A stretch of DNA of 64,000 nt, from positions 1-64,000 of the forward strand of contig NZ_JASIRT010000003.1 in the NCBI RefSeq assembly GCF_030063475.1. The letters run 5' to 3'. This DNA is from Roseomonas sp. E05. Its GTDB lineage: Bacteria; Pseudomonadota; Alphaproteobacteria; Acetobacterales; Acetobacteraceae. A program made the position numbers and the translations under genes. Shown piece after piece: positions 56,591-64,000 of this stretch. Numbering within the stretch: the first letter of the stretch is position 1; each line of letters starts with the position of its first letter. Under the pieces are notes generated by a model that saw nothing but the letters and a program-made list of their open reading frames with translations, did no database searches and was not told the DNA's origin.

Positions 56591-56917
56591 TCAGCGCAGC
56601 ACGAGAAGGATACCGAGCGCCAGCCCTGCCACGGCCATCGCCAGCGAGAAGGCCCACCAGCCCGGCCGCGGCCCGATGGCAGCCAGCAGGACGCTGACCA
56701 GCAGCGACAGCCCGAGCCCAAGCGCCGCCTCCTGCCAGGAGCGGAAGAACCACCCCCAGGCCAGCAGCCCGAGCCATGCCAGGAAGGCGAGCTTGGCCAG
56801 AAGCTTCCACACGGCCTCGGTGGCGTCCGAGGCGGGGCGCAACTCGGGAATGCCGGCCCGGCTGTGGATGGCGGCGGCGCCGGACAGCAGCATCAGAGCG
56901 GGGAGATAGAGGTCCAT
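56591..56917 (-). CDS. Hypothetical four-helix membrane protein, 108 aa
   Basis: MDLYLPALMLLSGAAAIHSR, LLAKLAFLAWLGLLAWGWFF, AALGLGLSLLVSVLLAAIG and WWAFSLAMAVAGLALGILL are four membrane segments. The start is uncertain: ATG 56917 has no ribosome site, and the same frame remains open upstream with IWVRGETLREALRKSKPRRIGKALPPGY, so a start nearer 57052 (GTG) is possible. It ends 26 bp before the dehalogenase-like gene start and may be co-transcribed. Confidence 0.6.
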   Translation of the reverse strand: MDLYLPALMLLSGAAAIHSRAGIPELRPASDATEAVWKLLAKLAFLAWLGLLAWGWFFRSWQEAALGLGLSLLVSVLLAAIGPRPGWWAFSLAMAVAGLALGILLVLR

Positions 56918-57065
56918 GCCCAGGCGGTAGCCGGGTGGGAGCGCTTTGCCAATCCTGCGGGGCTTCGACTTCCGCAGCGCCTCGCGTAGTGTCTCGCCCC
57001 GAACCCAGATGTAGGGAGTGGCGGCCTGCGCCGCACGCCGCCCCCGCCGCACAGGAGAGAGCAGA

Positions 57066-57401
57066 ATGGGCCGTGGCCGACCGAAGAGCGTGGCACGCAA
57101 AGCCGGCCGGCAGGTGATGGATCCGGGGCAGGAGATTTCCCAGCTCCGCCGCGAACTGGAGGAGGCGCGCGCCTTGCTGCGGCAGGTGGAGCTCAGCCGC
57201 ACCGAGGCTGGCAACCTGGTGCTGGCTCGCCGCCTGGCGACGCTGGAGGAGGAGCGTCAGGTCGCGCGGGGCCTGGCGGTGGAGGCTGCCCTGGCCCGCT
57301 CCAGGACCGAGGCTGAGCTGAAGGCGCTTCGGGATGCCATCGAGAAGGCGCCGGGCATCTGGGGCTGGCTGCTGCGCCGCGCCCGCCGGCGCATGGGCTG
57401 A
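57066..57401 (+). CDS. Coiled-coil hypothetical protein, 111 aa
   Basis: The start at 57066 follows CAGGAGAGAGCAG. The N terminus is basic (GRGRPKSVARKAGRQ). A long heptad region (ISQLRRELEEARALLRQVELSRTEAGNLVLARRLATLEEERQVARGL... ALARSRTEAELKALRDAIEKAP) follows, with a short aromatic end (GIWGWLLRRARRRMG). It could bind nucleic acid or membrane; no family recognised. Confidence 0.65.
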   Translation: MGRGRPKSVARKAGRQVMDPGQEISQLRRELEEARALLRQVELSRTEAGNLVLARRLATLEEERQVARGLAVEAALARSRTEAELKALRDAIEKAPGIWGWLLRRARRRMG

Positions 57402-57409
57402 AGCCGGCC

Positions 57410-57700
57410 TCAGCCGGTCGCCGCCGAAGCGGTCTTGAGCCGCGCGGGCGACCCGGCGGTAGGCCGGCGGGAGCCGCCGAGTCCGGGCAGGACGGTGGTA
57501 TAGCCGGTATCGCCGTTCATCAGGCAGACGGCTTCCAGAACATCGTCCGTGCCGAACGGCTTGCCTCCGGGCCCTGCTTCGGTGACCCGCGCGCATTCCT
57601 GGGTTCCCGCGCCCAGCAGCGAATCGCCCAGCATGCCTGCCGTCAGCCACAGGCACAGGAAAAATGCCGTGGAGCCGAGAACGACTTTGAGGATCTGCAT
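57410..57700 (-). CDS. Hypothetical exported or membrane-anchored protein, 96 aa
   Basis: MQILKVVLGSTAFFLCLWLTAGMLGDSLLG is a signal or anchor. The mature part has two Cys (QECARVTEAG, LEAVCLMNGDTG) and a basic tail. GGAAAGGGG precedes ATG 57700. It converges with the coiled-coil gene (8 bp apart). No family recognised. Confidence 0.6.
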   Translation of the reverse strand: MQILKVVLGSTAFFLCLWLTAGMLGDSLLGAGTQECARVTEAGPGGKPFGTDDVLEAVCLMNGDTGYTTVLPGLGGSRRPTAGSPARLKTASAATG

Positions 57701-57796
57701 GGCCGCGCCCCTTTCCCGTTTTGGGAAATGCATCCTTGCCCGCCGCGGCTGTGCGGCTGGCGAGGGGAAGCATAGCGGCCACTTCTCACCATCTCG

Positions 57797-58753
57797 TTAA
57801 CCCCGCCGGAGAAACGCTCCGGGCGGGCCCTGTTCGAAAGCCCACCGCACCGTCCGCGCGACGCCGAAGGTGCCGGCGCGGATGAGCGGGCGGCGGAGCA
57901 GAGGCACATGCAGCCCGTGCATGCGCCGCGCCCAGGCCGGCAGCAGATCGACTGCGGCCTGCATGGCCAGGGCCTGCACCGGCTCGGCCATCCGCCCCGA
58001 GGCGGGCTGCGTCAGCACCAGGCGGGCGACCTCGCGCGTGCGGGCATCGCAGGCGAGTTGCCGCCGCATCGTGATCATCAGGCGCTGCGCCGCGGAGCGT
58101 GTGCGCGGAACCGGGTCGGCCCCGAGCGCGGTGGCGACCTGCGCCATCTCTGCGAAGTAGCGGTCCTGGTCGGCCGCCGTCATGCGGGGTTCGGCATAGC
58201 GGATCCAGGCATCGAGAAAGCAGGTCGCCTCGGTCACGTGCACCCAGGCCAGCAGGGCGGGATCGCTCGCCGCATAGGGCCTGCCGTCCGGCAGTACGCC
58301 GCGGACCCGGTCATGGATGCCGCGGACGCGCGCGATGGCGGCTTCCGCCTCCATGCGCCCGCCATAGGTGGTGAGCGCGATGAAGCGCGCCGTCCGCCGC
58401 AGCCGGCCATGCATGTCGGCCCGGAAGTTCGAATGGTCCCACACGCCGGCCAGCACGCCGGGATGAAGCATCTGCAGCAGCAGGCCGGCGACGCCGCCGA
58501 CCATCATCGAGCCCACGTCGCCATGCACGCGCCAGGCGACCGCCTGTGGGCCGAACAGCCCGTCCGGGCGCCGCGCGACCGGCCGCTCGCCACGGTCACG
58601 GTCGTTGAACAGGGCAACCACCCGGGCGACGATCGCCTGCTTCACCGGCCGGACGAGATCGTGGGGCAGGAGGGGCGGCTGGCCGCCGGCTGCGCGCGGC
58701 TGCAGGGCTGGCTGGTCGGCCGGCGCGCGTGCTCCCCTGATGCGGGACTCCAT
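57797..58753 (-). CDS. Oxygenase MpaB-family (DUF2236) protein
   Basis: 318 aa from ATG 58753 with GGAGGCGAC upstream; ATG 58825 is possible. DUF2236 marks: SMMVGGVAGLLLQMLHPGVLAGVWDHSNFRADMHGRLRRTARFIALTTYG, LLAWVHVTEATCFLDAWIRY and DQDRYFAEMAQVATALGA. The conserved His and Arg residues of the family's haem pocket appear in HPGVLAGV and WVHVTEA. The family includes rubber oxygenase Lcp-type and MpaB-type oxidases; the substrate here is unknown. Confidence 0.85.
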   Translation of the reverse strand: MESRIRGARAPADQPALQPRAAGGQPPLLPHDLVRPVKQAIVARVVALFNDRDRGERPVARRPDGLFGPQAVAWRVHGDVGSMMVGGVAGLLLQMLHPGVLAGVWDHSNFRADMHGRLRRTARFIALTTYGGRMEAEAAIARVRGIHDRVRGVLPDGRPYAASDPALLAWVHVTEATCFLDAWIRYAEPRMTAADQDRYFAEMAQVATALGADPVPRTRSAAQRLMITMRRQLACDARTREVARLVLTQPASGRMAEPVQALAMQAAVDLLPAWARRMHGLHVPLLRRPLIRAGTFGVARTVRWAFEQGPPGAFLRRG

Positions 58754-59019
58754 CCGGTCTGTCGCCTCCCTGGCTGAACTGGCGGGCAGCTTGGTGCCAG
58801 GCTCCTGCACCGCCTCTGCCGCCATCAACGTTGCCGCGGCCGGAAAGCTGCGCTCCAAGCGCGGCGGCCGGCATCTGCGCCGGCCTTCCAAAGCAGCGAA
58901 CAACGTTCCGCCCTCCGCTGCTGAGGAGAAGCAGATGGCCGGCCGTCTCTAATCCTGGACCACGTCCGGCCGCTCTTCCCGGAGGAACTGCCTGATGCTG
59001 CTGGTGCCGCCTGCCGGCA

Positions 59020-59622
59020 CTACTCCAGCACCGCAGGAATGACTGAGGCGGCCAGCAGCAGCCCCATTGCCAGGTTGAAGGCGCGCATCCGGCGGGGCGA
59101 AGCGAGCAGCTGGCCGCTCCCGGCCCCGAGCAGCGCCCAGGCGCCGAGGCTGGGCAGCGTGACCAGCATGAACAGGCCTGCCAGCACCAGCACCTGCGGG
59201 GTCAGGCTCTCGCCGGGCAGGGTATAGGTGGCGGTGGTCGCCACGGCGAGAATCCAGGCTTTCGGGTTCACCCACTGGAAGGCGCAGGCGCCCCAGAAGC
59301 CGAGCGGCGCGCCCGCCCGCGGTGCCTTCGGGGCGGCGGGGCTGCCGGCGCGGGCGATCTGCCAGGCCAGCACCAGCATCCAGGCGGCGCCCGCCCAGCG
59401 CAGCGCCGTGTGAAGCCCGGCATGGCTGGCCAGCGGCTGGGCGAGGCCGGTGCCGATGACGGTCAGCATGAAGCCGAAGCCGGCGGCGACGCCCAGGATG
59501 AGCGGGACAGTGGCCCGCAGCCCGTGCCGCGCGGCGGTGGCCAGGGCCATGATGTTGTTCGGCCCCGGCGTGGCGGAGGCGGCGACGGCGAAACCCAGGA
59601 AGGCCAGCAGGTCGGTGTTCAC
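59020..59622 (-). CDS. LysE/RhtB-family amino-acid exporter
   Basis: 200 aa from GTG 59622 (MNTDLLAFLGFAV) preceded by GGAGGGCG; the open frame extends to 59769, but that part is Pro-rich. The signature ASATPGPNNIMALATAARHGLRATVPLILGVAAGF is that of LysE transporters. Six membrane helices; FWGACAFQWVNPKAWILAVAT is the second typical motif. Exports amino acids or analogues across the inner membrane. Confidence 0.9.
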   Translation of the reverse strand: MNTDLLAFLGFAVAASATPGPNNIMALATAARHGLRATVPLILGVAAGFGFMLTVIGTGLAQPLASHAGLHTALRWAGAAWMLVLAWQIARAGSPAAPKAPRAGAPLGFWGACAFQWVNPKAWILAVATTATYTLPGESLTPQVLVLAGLFMLVTLPSLGAWALLGAGSGQLLASPRRMRAFNLAMGLLLAASVIPAVLE

Positions 59623-59909
59623 CGATGCGCCCTCCAGAGGGGCGGCCATCGCAGGCCGGGGCAGGGATGGGGGCGCATGACCTTGCTCCGGGAAAGGGCG
59701 GGCGGGCATGGCAGGAAGCCCCGGCCGGTCCGGCGGGGCTGGATGAGGGAATGCGGTGCGAGAGGCCATCGCATCCCCGTCATCCGCCCGTCAGGGCGGA
59801 TGATAACGCGGGCGGCGATGCGGTGGCGGGCGGCGTGCATGCGGCTTCATCAGGTTCCTGTTGCCGGGCGGTGTAAAGCCGGCGCCGGAAACCTCCTTCC
59901 CCGCTGCCC

Positions 59910-60302
59910 CTAGCCCGTGGTCCGGCCGAACCACACCCCCAGCAGCGCGGCGAAGCAGACCAGCACCAGGAAGCCGTTCACCGCGAACAGCAGGAAGCGC
60001 GGAAGCCGCCGGACATCCGGCTCCGGCGGTGGCGCGCCGGCCCGCAGCTCGCGCCAGATCGCCGCGACGAAGCAGAAGGCGCTGAACAGCACCAGCACCG
60101 TGCCGGTGGTCAGCACGCCCCATTCCGGCAGCACGCCGCCCATCACCTTCTTCGCGCCCACCCCGGAGGCGAGCGCGGCGAAGCCCGTGCGCACCCAGGC
60201 GGCATAGGTCCGCTCGGCGGCCAGCACGGTGCGGTCGGCGGCCAGTTCCGTCCGGCGATCGGCGCTGCCCGGTGCCGGGCTGCCCGGCTGGTCCATTGGC
60301 AT
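59910..60302 (-). CDS. DUF202 (YidH-like) membrane protein
   Basis: 130 aa. TELAADRTVLAAERTYAAWVRTGFAALASGVGAKKV matches the DUF202 opening (LAxERTxLAWxRT). Three membrane helices follow (VLTTGTVLVLFSAFCFVAAIW, FLLFAVNGFLVLVCFAALLG). Function unknown. It is co-directional with the amidohydrolase upstream (57 bp gap). Confidence 0.88.
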   Translation of the reverse strand: MPMDQPGSPAPGSADRRTELAADRTVLAAERTYAAWVRTGFAALASGVGAKKVMGGVLPEWGVLTTGTVLVLFSAFCFVAAIWRELRAGAPPPEPDVRRLPRFLLFAVNGFLVLVCFAALLGVWFGRTTG

Positions 60303-60358
60303 GGCCTTTCATCGGGAGGGGGGGGTGGCGCGCAGGGAAGGGCGCGAGGCCCTCCCGC

Positions 60359-61201
60359 CTAGAGCGGGAAACCGTAGAGGCGGCCGGCATTCTCCACCAG
60401 GATGCGCCGCCGCACCGCCTCCTCGGGCGCCCAGTCGGCCAGCAGGTCCAGCAGGGCCTTCTCGTCCGGCTTCGGCGCCGGGGCATTGGGGTGCGGCCAG
60501 TTCGAGCCCCAGACGATGCGTTCCGGCGCCGCCGCGATCAGTGCCCGGGCAAGGGCGGAGACATCCGCATAGCCGGGCGGCCCGCTGCGCGACACGCCAT
60601 AGGGCGAGGAGGCCTTCACCCAGACCCGCCCGGTCTCCACCAGGCGCAGCAGGCAGCGGAAGGCCGGGTGGTCGGGCGTGACCGGCTCCTCGAAGCGGCC
60701 GAGATGGTCGATGACGACGGGGCATTCCAGGCTGCGGATCAGCGCCTCGCGCTCCGGCAGCTCGCCGCCGTCGAACTGCAGCTGCACATGCCAGCCCAGC
60801 GGCGCGACGCGGGCCGAGAGCCGCCGCAGCTCCGGCCAGGGCACCAGCCCTCCCTTCATCATGAAGGCCCGCGCCCCCCGCGCGCCCTGTTCGGCCAGCC
60901 GCGCCAGTTCCGCCTCCGCGGTCTCCGGCGTCACCACCACCACGGCGCGGGCGACCGCCGGTCCGAGCGCCGCCACGGCATCCAGGGTGCAGCGGTTGTC
61001 CGCGCCATAGGCTGTCGGCTGCACCACGATGACGCGCGAGAGCCCAAGCCGCGCCATGACGCGCCGGTAGGCATCCAGCGTGCCCTCGAAGGGGGGCGGT
61101 GTCGGGTTGGTGGGGGCGACCGGGTAGCGGGCGGGGTCGCCGTAGATGTGCATGTGGCAGTCGCAGGCGCCCTCCGGGATGGGAGGCGAGGCTTCCGGCA
61201 T
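60359..61201 (-). CDS. Amidohydrolase-family protein, 2-pyrone-4,6-dicarboxylate lactonase-like
   Basis: 280 aa. PEGACDCHMHIYGDPARYP (HxH metal-type motif), YRRVMARLGLSRVIVVQPTAYGADNRC, GWHVQLQFDG, CPVVIDHLGRF and IVWGSNWPHPNAPAP are the blocks of the LigI-type TIM-barrel hydrolases that open pyrone or lactone dicarboxylates. It is divergent from a Bug-type binding protein that often brings in aromatic or dicarboxylic acids, so a shared pathway is plausible but inferred. Confidence 0.85.
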   Translation of the reverse strand: MPEASPPIPEGACDCHMHIYGDPARYPVAPTNPTPPPFEGTLDAYRRVMARLGLSRVIVVQPTAYGADNRCTLDAVAALGPAVARAVVVVTPETAEAELARLAEQGARGARAFMMKGGLVPWPELRRLSARVAPLGWHVQLQFDGGELPEREALIRSLECPVVIDHLGRFEEPVTPDHPAFRCLLRLVETGRVWVKASSPYGVSRSGPPGYADVSALARALIAAAPERIVWGSNWPHPNAPAPKPDEKALLDLLADWAPEEAVRRRILVENAGRLYGFPL

Positions 61202-61314
61202 GGCGGGGACATTTCCTTTTTTATGCCGGAACGGTCCGGAAAGGCGGGATTCCCTGCTGACCTCCCCGGGGCTTCGGCTAAGCTTACCGGCAAGATTAGG
61301 GAGGAGAACAGGAA

Positions 61315-62271
61315 ATGATCAAGCGACGCAGCCTGCTGGCCGCCGCCGGCGTCTCGATGGCGCCGCAGGCCTGGGCGCAGGGCGGTGCCGGCTGGCAGCC
61401 CCGCGGCCATCTCGAGATCATTGTCGGCTTCGCGCCCGGTGGCGGCGCCGATCTCGCGGCGCGCGCCATCGCGCAGGCGGCTGCCACGCGCTTTCCCGTT
61501 CCGCTGGTGGTGGTCAACAAGGCGGGGGCCGGCGGGGCGCTGGCGGCGCAGCAGGTGGCAGGCATGCCGCCGGACGGGCAGGCGCTGCTGGTCGGCGGCG
61601 GCAGCGAGAGCACCTCGCTGCCGGCCTTCCGCGAGGTTCCCTATGACCCGAAGCGTTCCTTCCGCGCCGTGATCCGTCTGACCCGGCAGCCGCTGCTCAT
61701 CGTCGCCGGCAAGAACAGCCGCTTCGCCAACCTGAAGGAAGCGGTCGAGGCCGCCCGCGCCCAGCCCGGCACGGTCAGCCATGCCTCCTCCGGCATCGGT
61801 TCGCTCTACCACGCCGTCTTCCTGCTGCTCGGCAAGGCGGCCGATGTGGAGTTCCTGCACGCGCCCTTCACCGGCGGCGGGCCATCGCTGCAGGCCCTGC
61901 TGGCCGGCACGGTGGAACTGGCCGTCCTCGCGCCGGAGGAGATGGGTGGGCTGGTGGCCGATGGCGCGGTGCGGCCGCTGGCCGTGGCCTCGGCCCAGCG
62001 CCTGCCGGCCTTCCCCGAGGTGCCCACCCTGCGCGAACTGGGCTGGAACGTCGAGATCGAGAACATGAAGGGGCTGATGGGTCCGGCCGGCATGCCGGAC
62101 GAGGTGGCCGCCTTGCTGCATGACCGCTTCCGGGCCGCCATGTCGGACCCGGCCTGGAAGACCTTTCTGGAGCGGACCGGCGCCACCGAGGGCTATCTGG
62201 ACGGCCCCGCCTTCCAGGCCGCGATGGACCGCCTGCTCGACCAGGTCAGCGCCGCCGTCCGGCAGAGCTGA
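61315..62271 (+). CDS. Tripartite tricarboxylate transporter binding protein (Bug family)
   Basis: 318 aa. The signal MIKRRSLLAAAGVSMAPQAWAQ looks Tat-compatible. Bug marks: HLEIIVGFAPGGGADLAARAIAQ, VVVNKAGAGGALAAQQVAGMPPDGQALLVGGG, GTVSHASSGIGSLYHAVFLLLGKAADVEFLHAPFTGGGPSLQALLAGTVEL and [40 protein letters not shown] precedes the start. No TctA/TctB subunits are adjacent. Confidence 0.92.
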   Translation: MIKRRSLLAAAGVSMAPQAWAQGGAGWQPRGHLEIIVGFAPGGGADLAARAIAQAAATRFPVPLVVVNKAGAGGALAAQQVAGMPPDGQALLVGGGSESTSLPAFREVPYDPKRSFRAVIRLTRQPLLIVAGKNSRFANLKEAVEAARAQPGTVSHASSGIGSLYHAVFLLLGKAADVEFLHAPFTGGGPSLQALLAGTVELAVLAPEEMGGLVADGAVRPLAVASAQRLPAFPEVPTLRELGWNVEIENMKGLMGPAGMPDEVAALLHDRFRAAMSDPAWKTFLERTGATEGYLDGPAFQAAMDRLLDQVSAAVRQS

Positions 62272-62281
62272 CCTGATCCGG

Positions 62282-62312
62282 CCGGGCGGCGCGGGAAGGC
62301 CCCGCCGCCCGG
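62282..62312. terminator. Hairpin between convergent Bug and MBL-fold genes
   Basis: CCGGGCGGCG (62282-62291) pairs with CGCCGCCCGG (62303-62312), loop of 11 nt, between the stops at 62271 and 62313. Bidirectional terminator candidate. Confidence 0.55.
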
Positions 62313-63308
62313 TCAGCCGAGCGTCGAGAGGTCCATCGGCGCGGCGATCCAGTCATAGCCGCCGTCGTTGCGGCGGGCGACATGGCCGAGCCCCGGCCAG
62401 GGGAAGTGGTAGGACAGCACCGGGGTTCGGTCGGTGGCGAGCCGCTCCAGCATCCGGCTGCGCGACTGCGCCGAGAGCTTCGGGTCGGTGTCGAAGGAGA
62501 ACTCCCACATCGGCTTGCGCAGCAGCAGGATGTGGTGGTGCGCCAGGTCGCCGGTGTTCATCATCACCTGGTTGCCGCTGCTGATGGCGTAGCAGTGGTG
62601 GCCCACCGTATGGCCGGGCGTGGAGAGCGCCACCACGCCGGAGGTCACCTCCTGCTCGTCGCGCACCATCACCATGCGGTCGCGGTAGGCTGCGAGGTTC
62701 TTCTTCGCGCCGTCGATGAAGGGCACCATGAAGGCCGGGCCGCGCTTGTTGCCGTCGTCGGTCCAGAACTTCAGGTCCGCCTCGCTGATCGCCACCTGCG
62801 CATTGGGGAAGACGCGCTCGCCTTTCGCATCCACCAGCCCCCAGCAATGGTCGCAATGGGCATGGGTCAGCACCACGAGGTCGATCTGCTCCGGCTCGAT
62901 GCCGGCGGCGCGCAGGTTGGCGAGCATCTTGCCCGTGGTCGGGCCGAACATCTTGCTGGCCTCGCCCATGCTCTCGCCCATGCCGGTATCGAACAGGATG
63001 AGCTGGCGGCCGGTGTTCAGCACCAGGATGTTCTGTTCCAGCGTCGCCGCGTCAGGCGGCAGGAAATTATCCTGCAGCAGACCGACGATCTCCTGCGCCG
63101 GCGAGGCCGGAAAGGCCGGTTCCGGCTTGCCCAGGGGCAGCCGCCCGTCCGAGATCACCGTCACCTCGTAATCCCCGAAGTGGAAGCGGTGCCAGGCAGG
63201 CGGCAGGGTGTTCCGGAAGGGCGCGGCGGCCTGCGCCATGCCGGCGGGCAGGGCGGCCAGCGCCGCAGCGCCGGCGAGCAGGCCGCGACGGGTCATCTGG
63301 GTCATCAT
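62313..63308 (-). CDS. MBL-fold metallo-hydrolase, exported
   Basis: 331 aa; tandem ATGs at 63308 and 63305 after GGGAGGAA. TRRGLLAGAAALAALPAGMAQA is a Tat-like signal. Zinc motifs: LTHAHCDHCWG (HxHxDH), LSTPGHTVGHH (His), and MNTGDLAHHH (Asp). It resembles quorum-quenching lactonases and methyl parathion hydrolase-type enzymes in length and layout (FDTGMGESMG... MLANLRAAGIEPEQIDLVVL). The substrate is unknown; probably periplasmic. Confidence 0.9.
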   Translation of the reverse strand: MMTQMTRRGLLAGAAALAALPAGMAQAAAPFRNTLPPAWHRFHFGDYEVTVISDGRLPLGKPEPAFPASPAQEIVGLLQDNFLPPDAATLEQNILVLNTGRQLILFDTGMGESMGEASKMFGPTTGKMLANLRAAGIEPEQIDLVVLTHAHCDHCWGLVDAKGERVFPNAQVAISEADLKFWTDDGNKRGPAFMVPFIDGAKKNLAAYRDRMVMVRDEQEVTSGVVALSTPGHTVGHHCYAISSGNQVMMNTGDLAHHHILLLRKPMWEFSFDTDPKLSAQSRSRMLERLATDRTPVLSYHFPWPGLGHVARRNDGGYDWIAAPMDLSTLG

Positions 63309-63545
63309 TTCCTCCCGCCGCCCTTCAGGGGCGGCTGCATCTTTTCCTGCGCGACCAGATCCGCGGTGAAGGTCGGTGCGCAGGCGGAAGGGGAGCACAA
63401 CTCCGGCCGGCAAGCGGCAGCGATTCCATACGGCAGAATGTAACGCTTTCGTGATTATGTCGGTATCGCTCCTTGGAGCGAGGTCCCGCGGCATGCCACT
63501 CTGCCAACGAGAGCCGAGCAACGGCCCCTTCCGGAGGACACGTCC

Positions 63546-64000
63546 ATGCCGCACCCGAACCCTGCCGCTCCCCTTGCGCCCGGCGCCGGCCTGCCGCCGC
63601 TCGGCCGGCGCGGCGTGCTGCAGGCCGGGCTCGCCGCCGGCAGCCTGCTGCTGGCCGGCCGCACGGCGCAGGCGCAGCCGAGCCGTCCGCAGGAGATCAA
63701 GATCGGCATCGCCACCTATCTCTCCGGTCCCGCCAGTGTCTTCGGCGTGCCGGGGCGGCAGGCGGCCGAGATGCTGATCGACCAGCTCAACGCCGAGGGC
63801 GGCATCGGCGGCGTCAAGCTCCGCCCGATCTTCGTGGACGAGGGGCCGGGCGTGGACCATGTGGTCGGCGAGTTCCGCCGCCTCGCGCAGAGCGAGGACG
63901 TGGACCTCATCTTCTCCGCCATCTCCTCCGCCGACTGCCTGGCCTGCGCGCCGCTGGCCGACGAGCTGAAGCGCCTGACCATCCTGTGGGACTGCGGCAC
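63546..64000 (+). CDS. ABC transporter substrate-binding protein, branched-chain amino acid/amide type (partial)
   Basis: Open to the window end (151 codons seen). ATG 63546 follows CCGGAGGACACGTCC. The N-terminal signal (RRGVLQAGLAAGSLLLAGRTAQA) is Tat-like. The mature part EIKIGIATYLSGPASVFGVPGRQAAEMLIDQLNAEGGIGGVKLRPIFVDEGPG matches the Leu/Ile/Val or urea/amide periplasmic binding fold. Divergent from the MBL-fold gene with about 240 bp between. Confidence 0.88.
   Translation, partial: MPHPNPAAPLAPGAGLPPLGRRGVLQAGLAAGSLLLAGRTAQAQPSRPQEIKIGIATYLSGPASVFGVPGRQAAEMLIDQLNAEGGIGGVKLRPIFVDEGPGVDHVVGEFRRLAQSEDVDLIFSAISSADCLACAPLADELKRLTILWDCG

Noticed and set aside
58954-59019. Minus-strand tail GTSSIRQFLREERPDVVQD as a gene remnant
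   Set aside because: Only about 20 coherent residues before the frame enters the LysE gene in another register; too little to support.

Overview
The window is GC-rich DNA from an alphaproteobacterium, most likely Acetobacteraceae of the Roseomonas kind. Three things point there: the block murA-hisG-hisD-infA-maf-RNase E/G-like-yacG; Bug-type (TctC) and Tat-like binding proteins; and a GAAC-N7-GAAC motif, the SOS operator form typical of Alphaproteobacteria.

Layout. 1-3.6 kb holds a decayed sugar-acid catabolic cluster: a truncated enolase-superfamily enzyme, a uronate dehydrogenase-like enzyme, an eroded Gfo/Idh/MocA oxidoreductase and a lactonase-like beta-propeller. 3.7-9.9 kb is housekeeping and stress: katG, an SGNH hydrolase, and a DUF2231 membrane protein coupled to a sorbosone dehydrogenase-like lipoprotein. 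About 10.5-27.9 kb is a genomic island ending at tRNA-Phe. It carries mobC, a relaxase, two small genes, a frameshifted coupling protein, a less GC-rich block with a Gabija-like defence pair (OLD nuclease plus UvrD helicase) and orphan genes, and a large serine recombinase.

The recombinase is split by a complete Tn3-family transposon (21851-27096) with 39-bp inverted repeats and a 5-6 bp target duplication. Removing the transposon and one target copy restores a 524-codon recombinase frame. The transposon's cargo is the most interesting part of the window. It is a pesticin/GH24-type muramidase (21999-22931), translationally coupled to an LprI-like exported inhibitor (22928-23344). Upstream is a promoter with TTGACA and a perfect alphaproteobacterial LexA box between -35 and -10. 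This looks like an SOS-induced, transposon-borne bacteriocin/immunity module, parallel in logic to pesticin and its periplasmic immunity protein but with an unrelated kind of immunity protein.

28-35.4 kb is conserved core (yacG, RNase E/G-like, maf, infA, hisD, hisG, murA, dcd) and tRNA-Thr. 35.4-37.9 kb is decayed DNA with IS5-like and IS481-like remnants. 38.1-43.2 kb is an orphan tail-fibre/tailspike cassette without other phage genes. 43.5-47.3 kb is a polyamine ABC transporter (potFGHI-like). 48.4-54.3 kb contains two paralogous aminotransferase-GNAT pairs (the first GNAT frameshifted) flanking an M48 protease lipoprotein and a zinc alcohol dehydrogenase. 54.5-64 kb is ordinary accessory metabolism: DinB-like, PfpI/DJ-1, fluoroacetate dehalogenase-like, MpaB/DUF2236, LysE, DUF202, amidohydrolase, Bug-type binding protein, MBL-fold hydrolase, and the start of a branched-chain amino-acid/amide-type binding protein.
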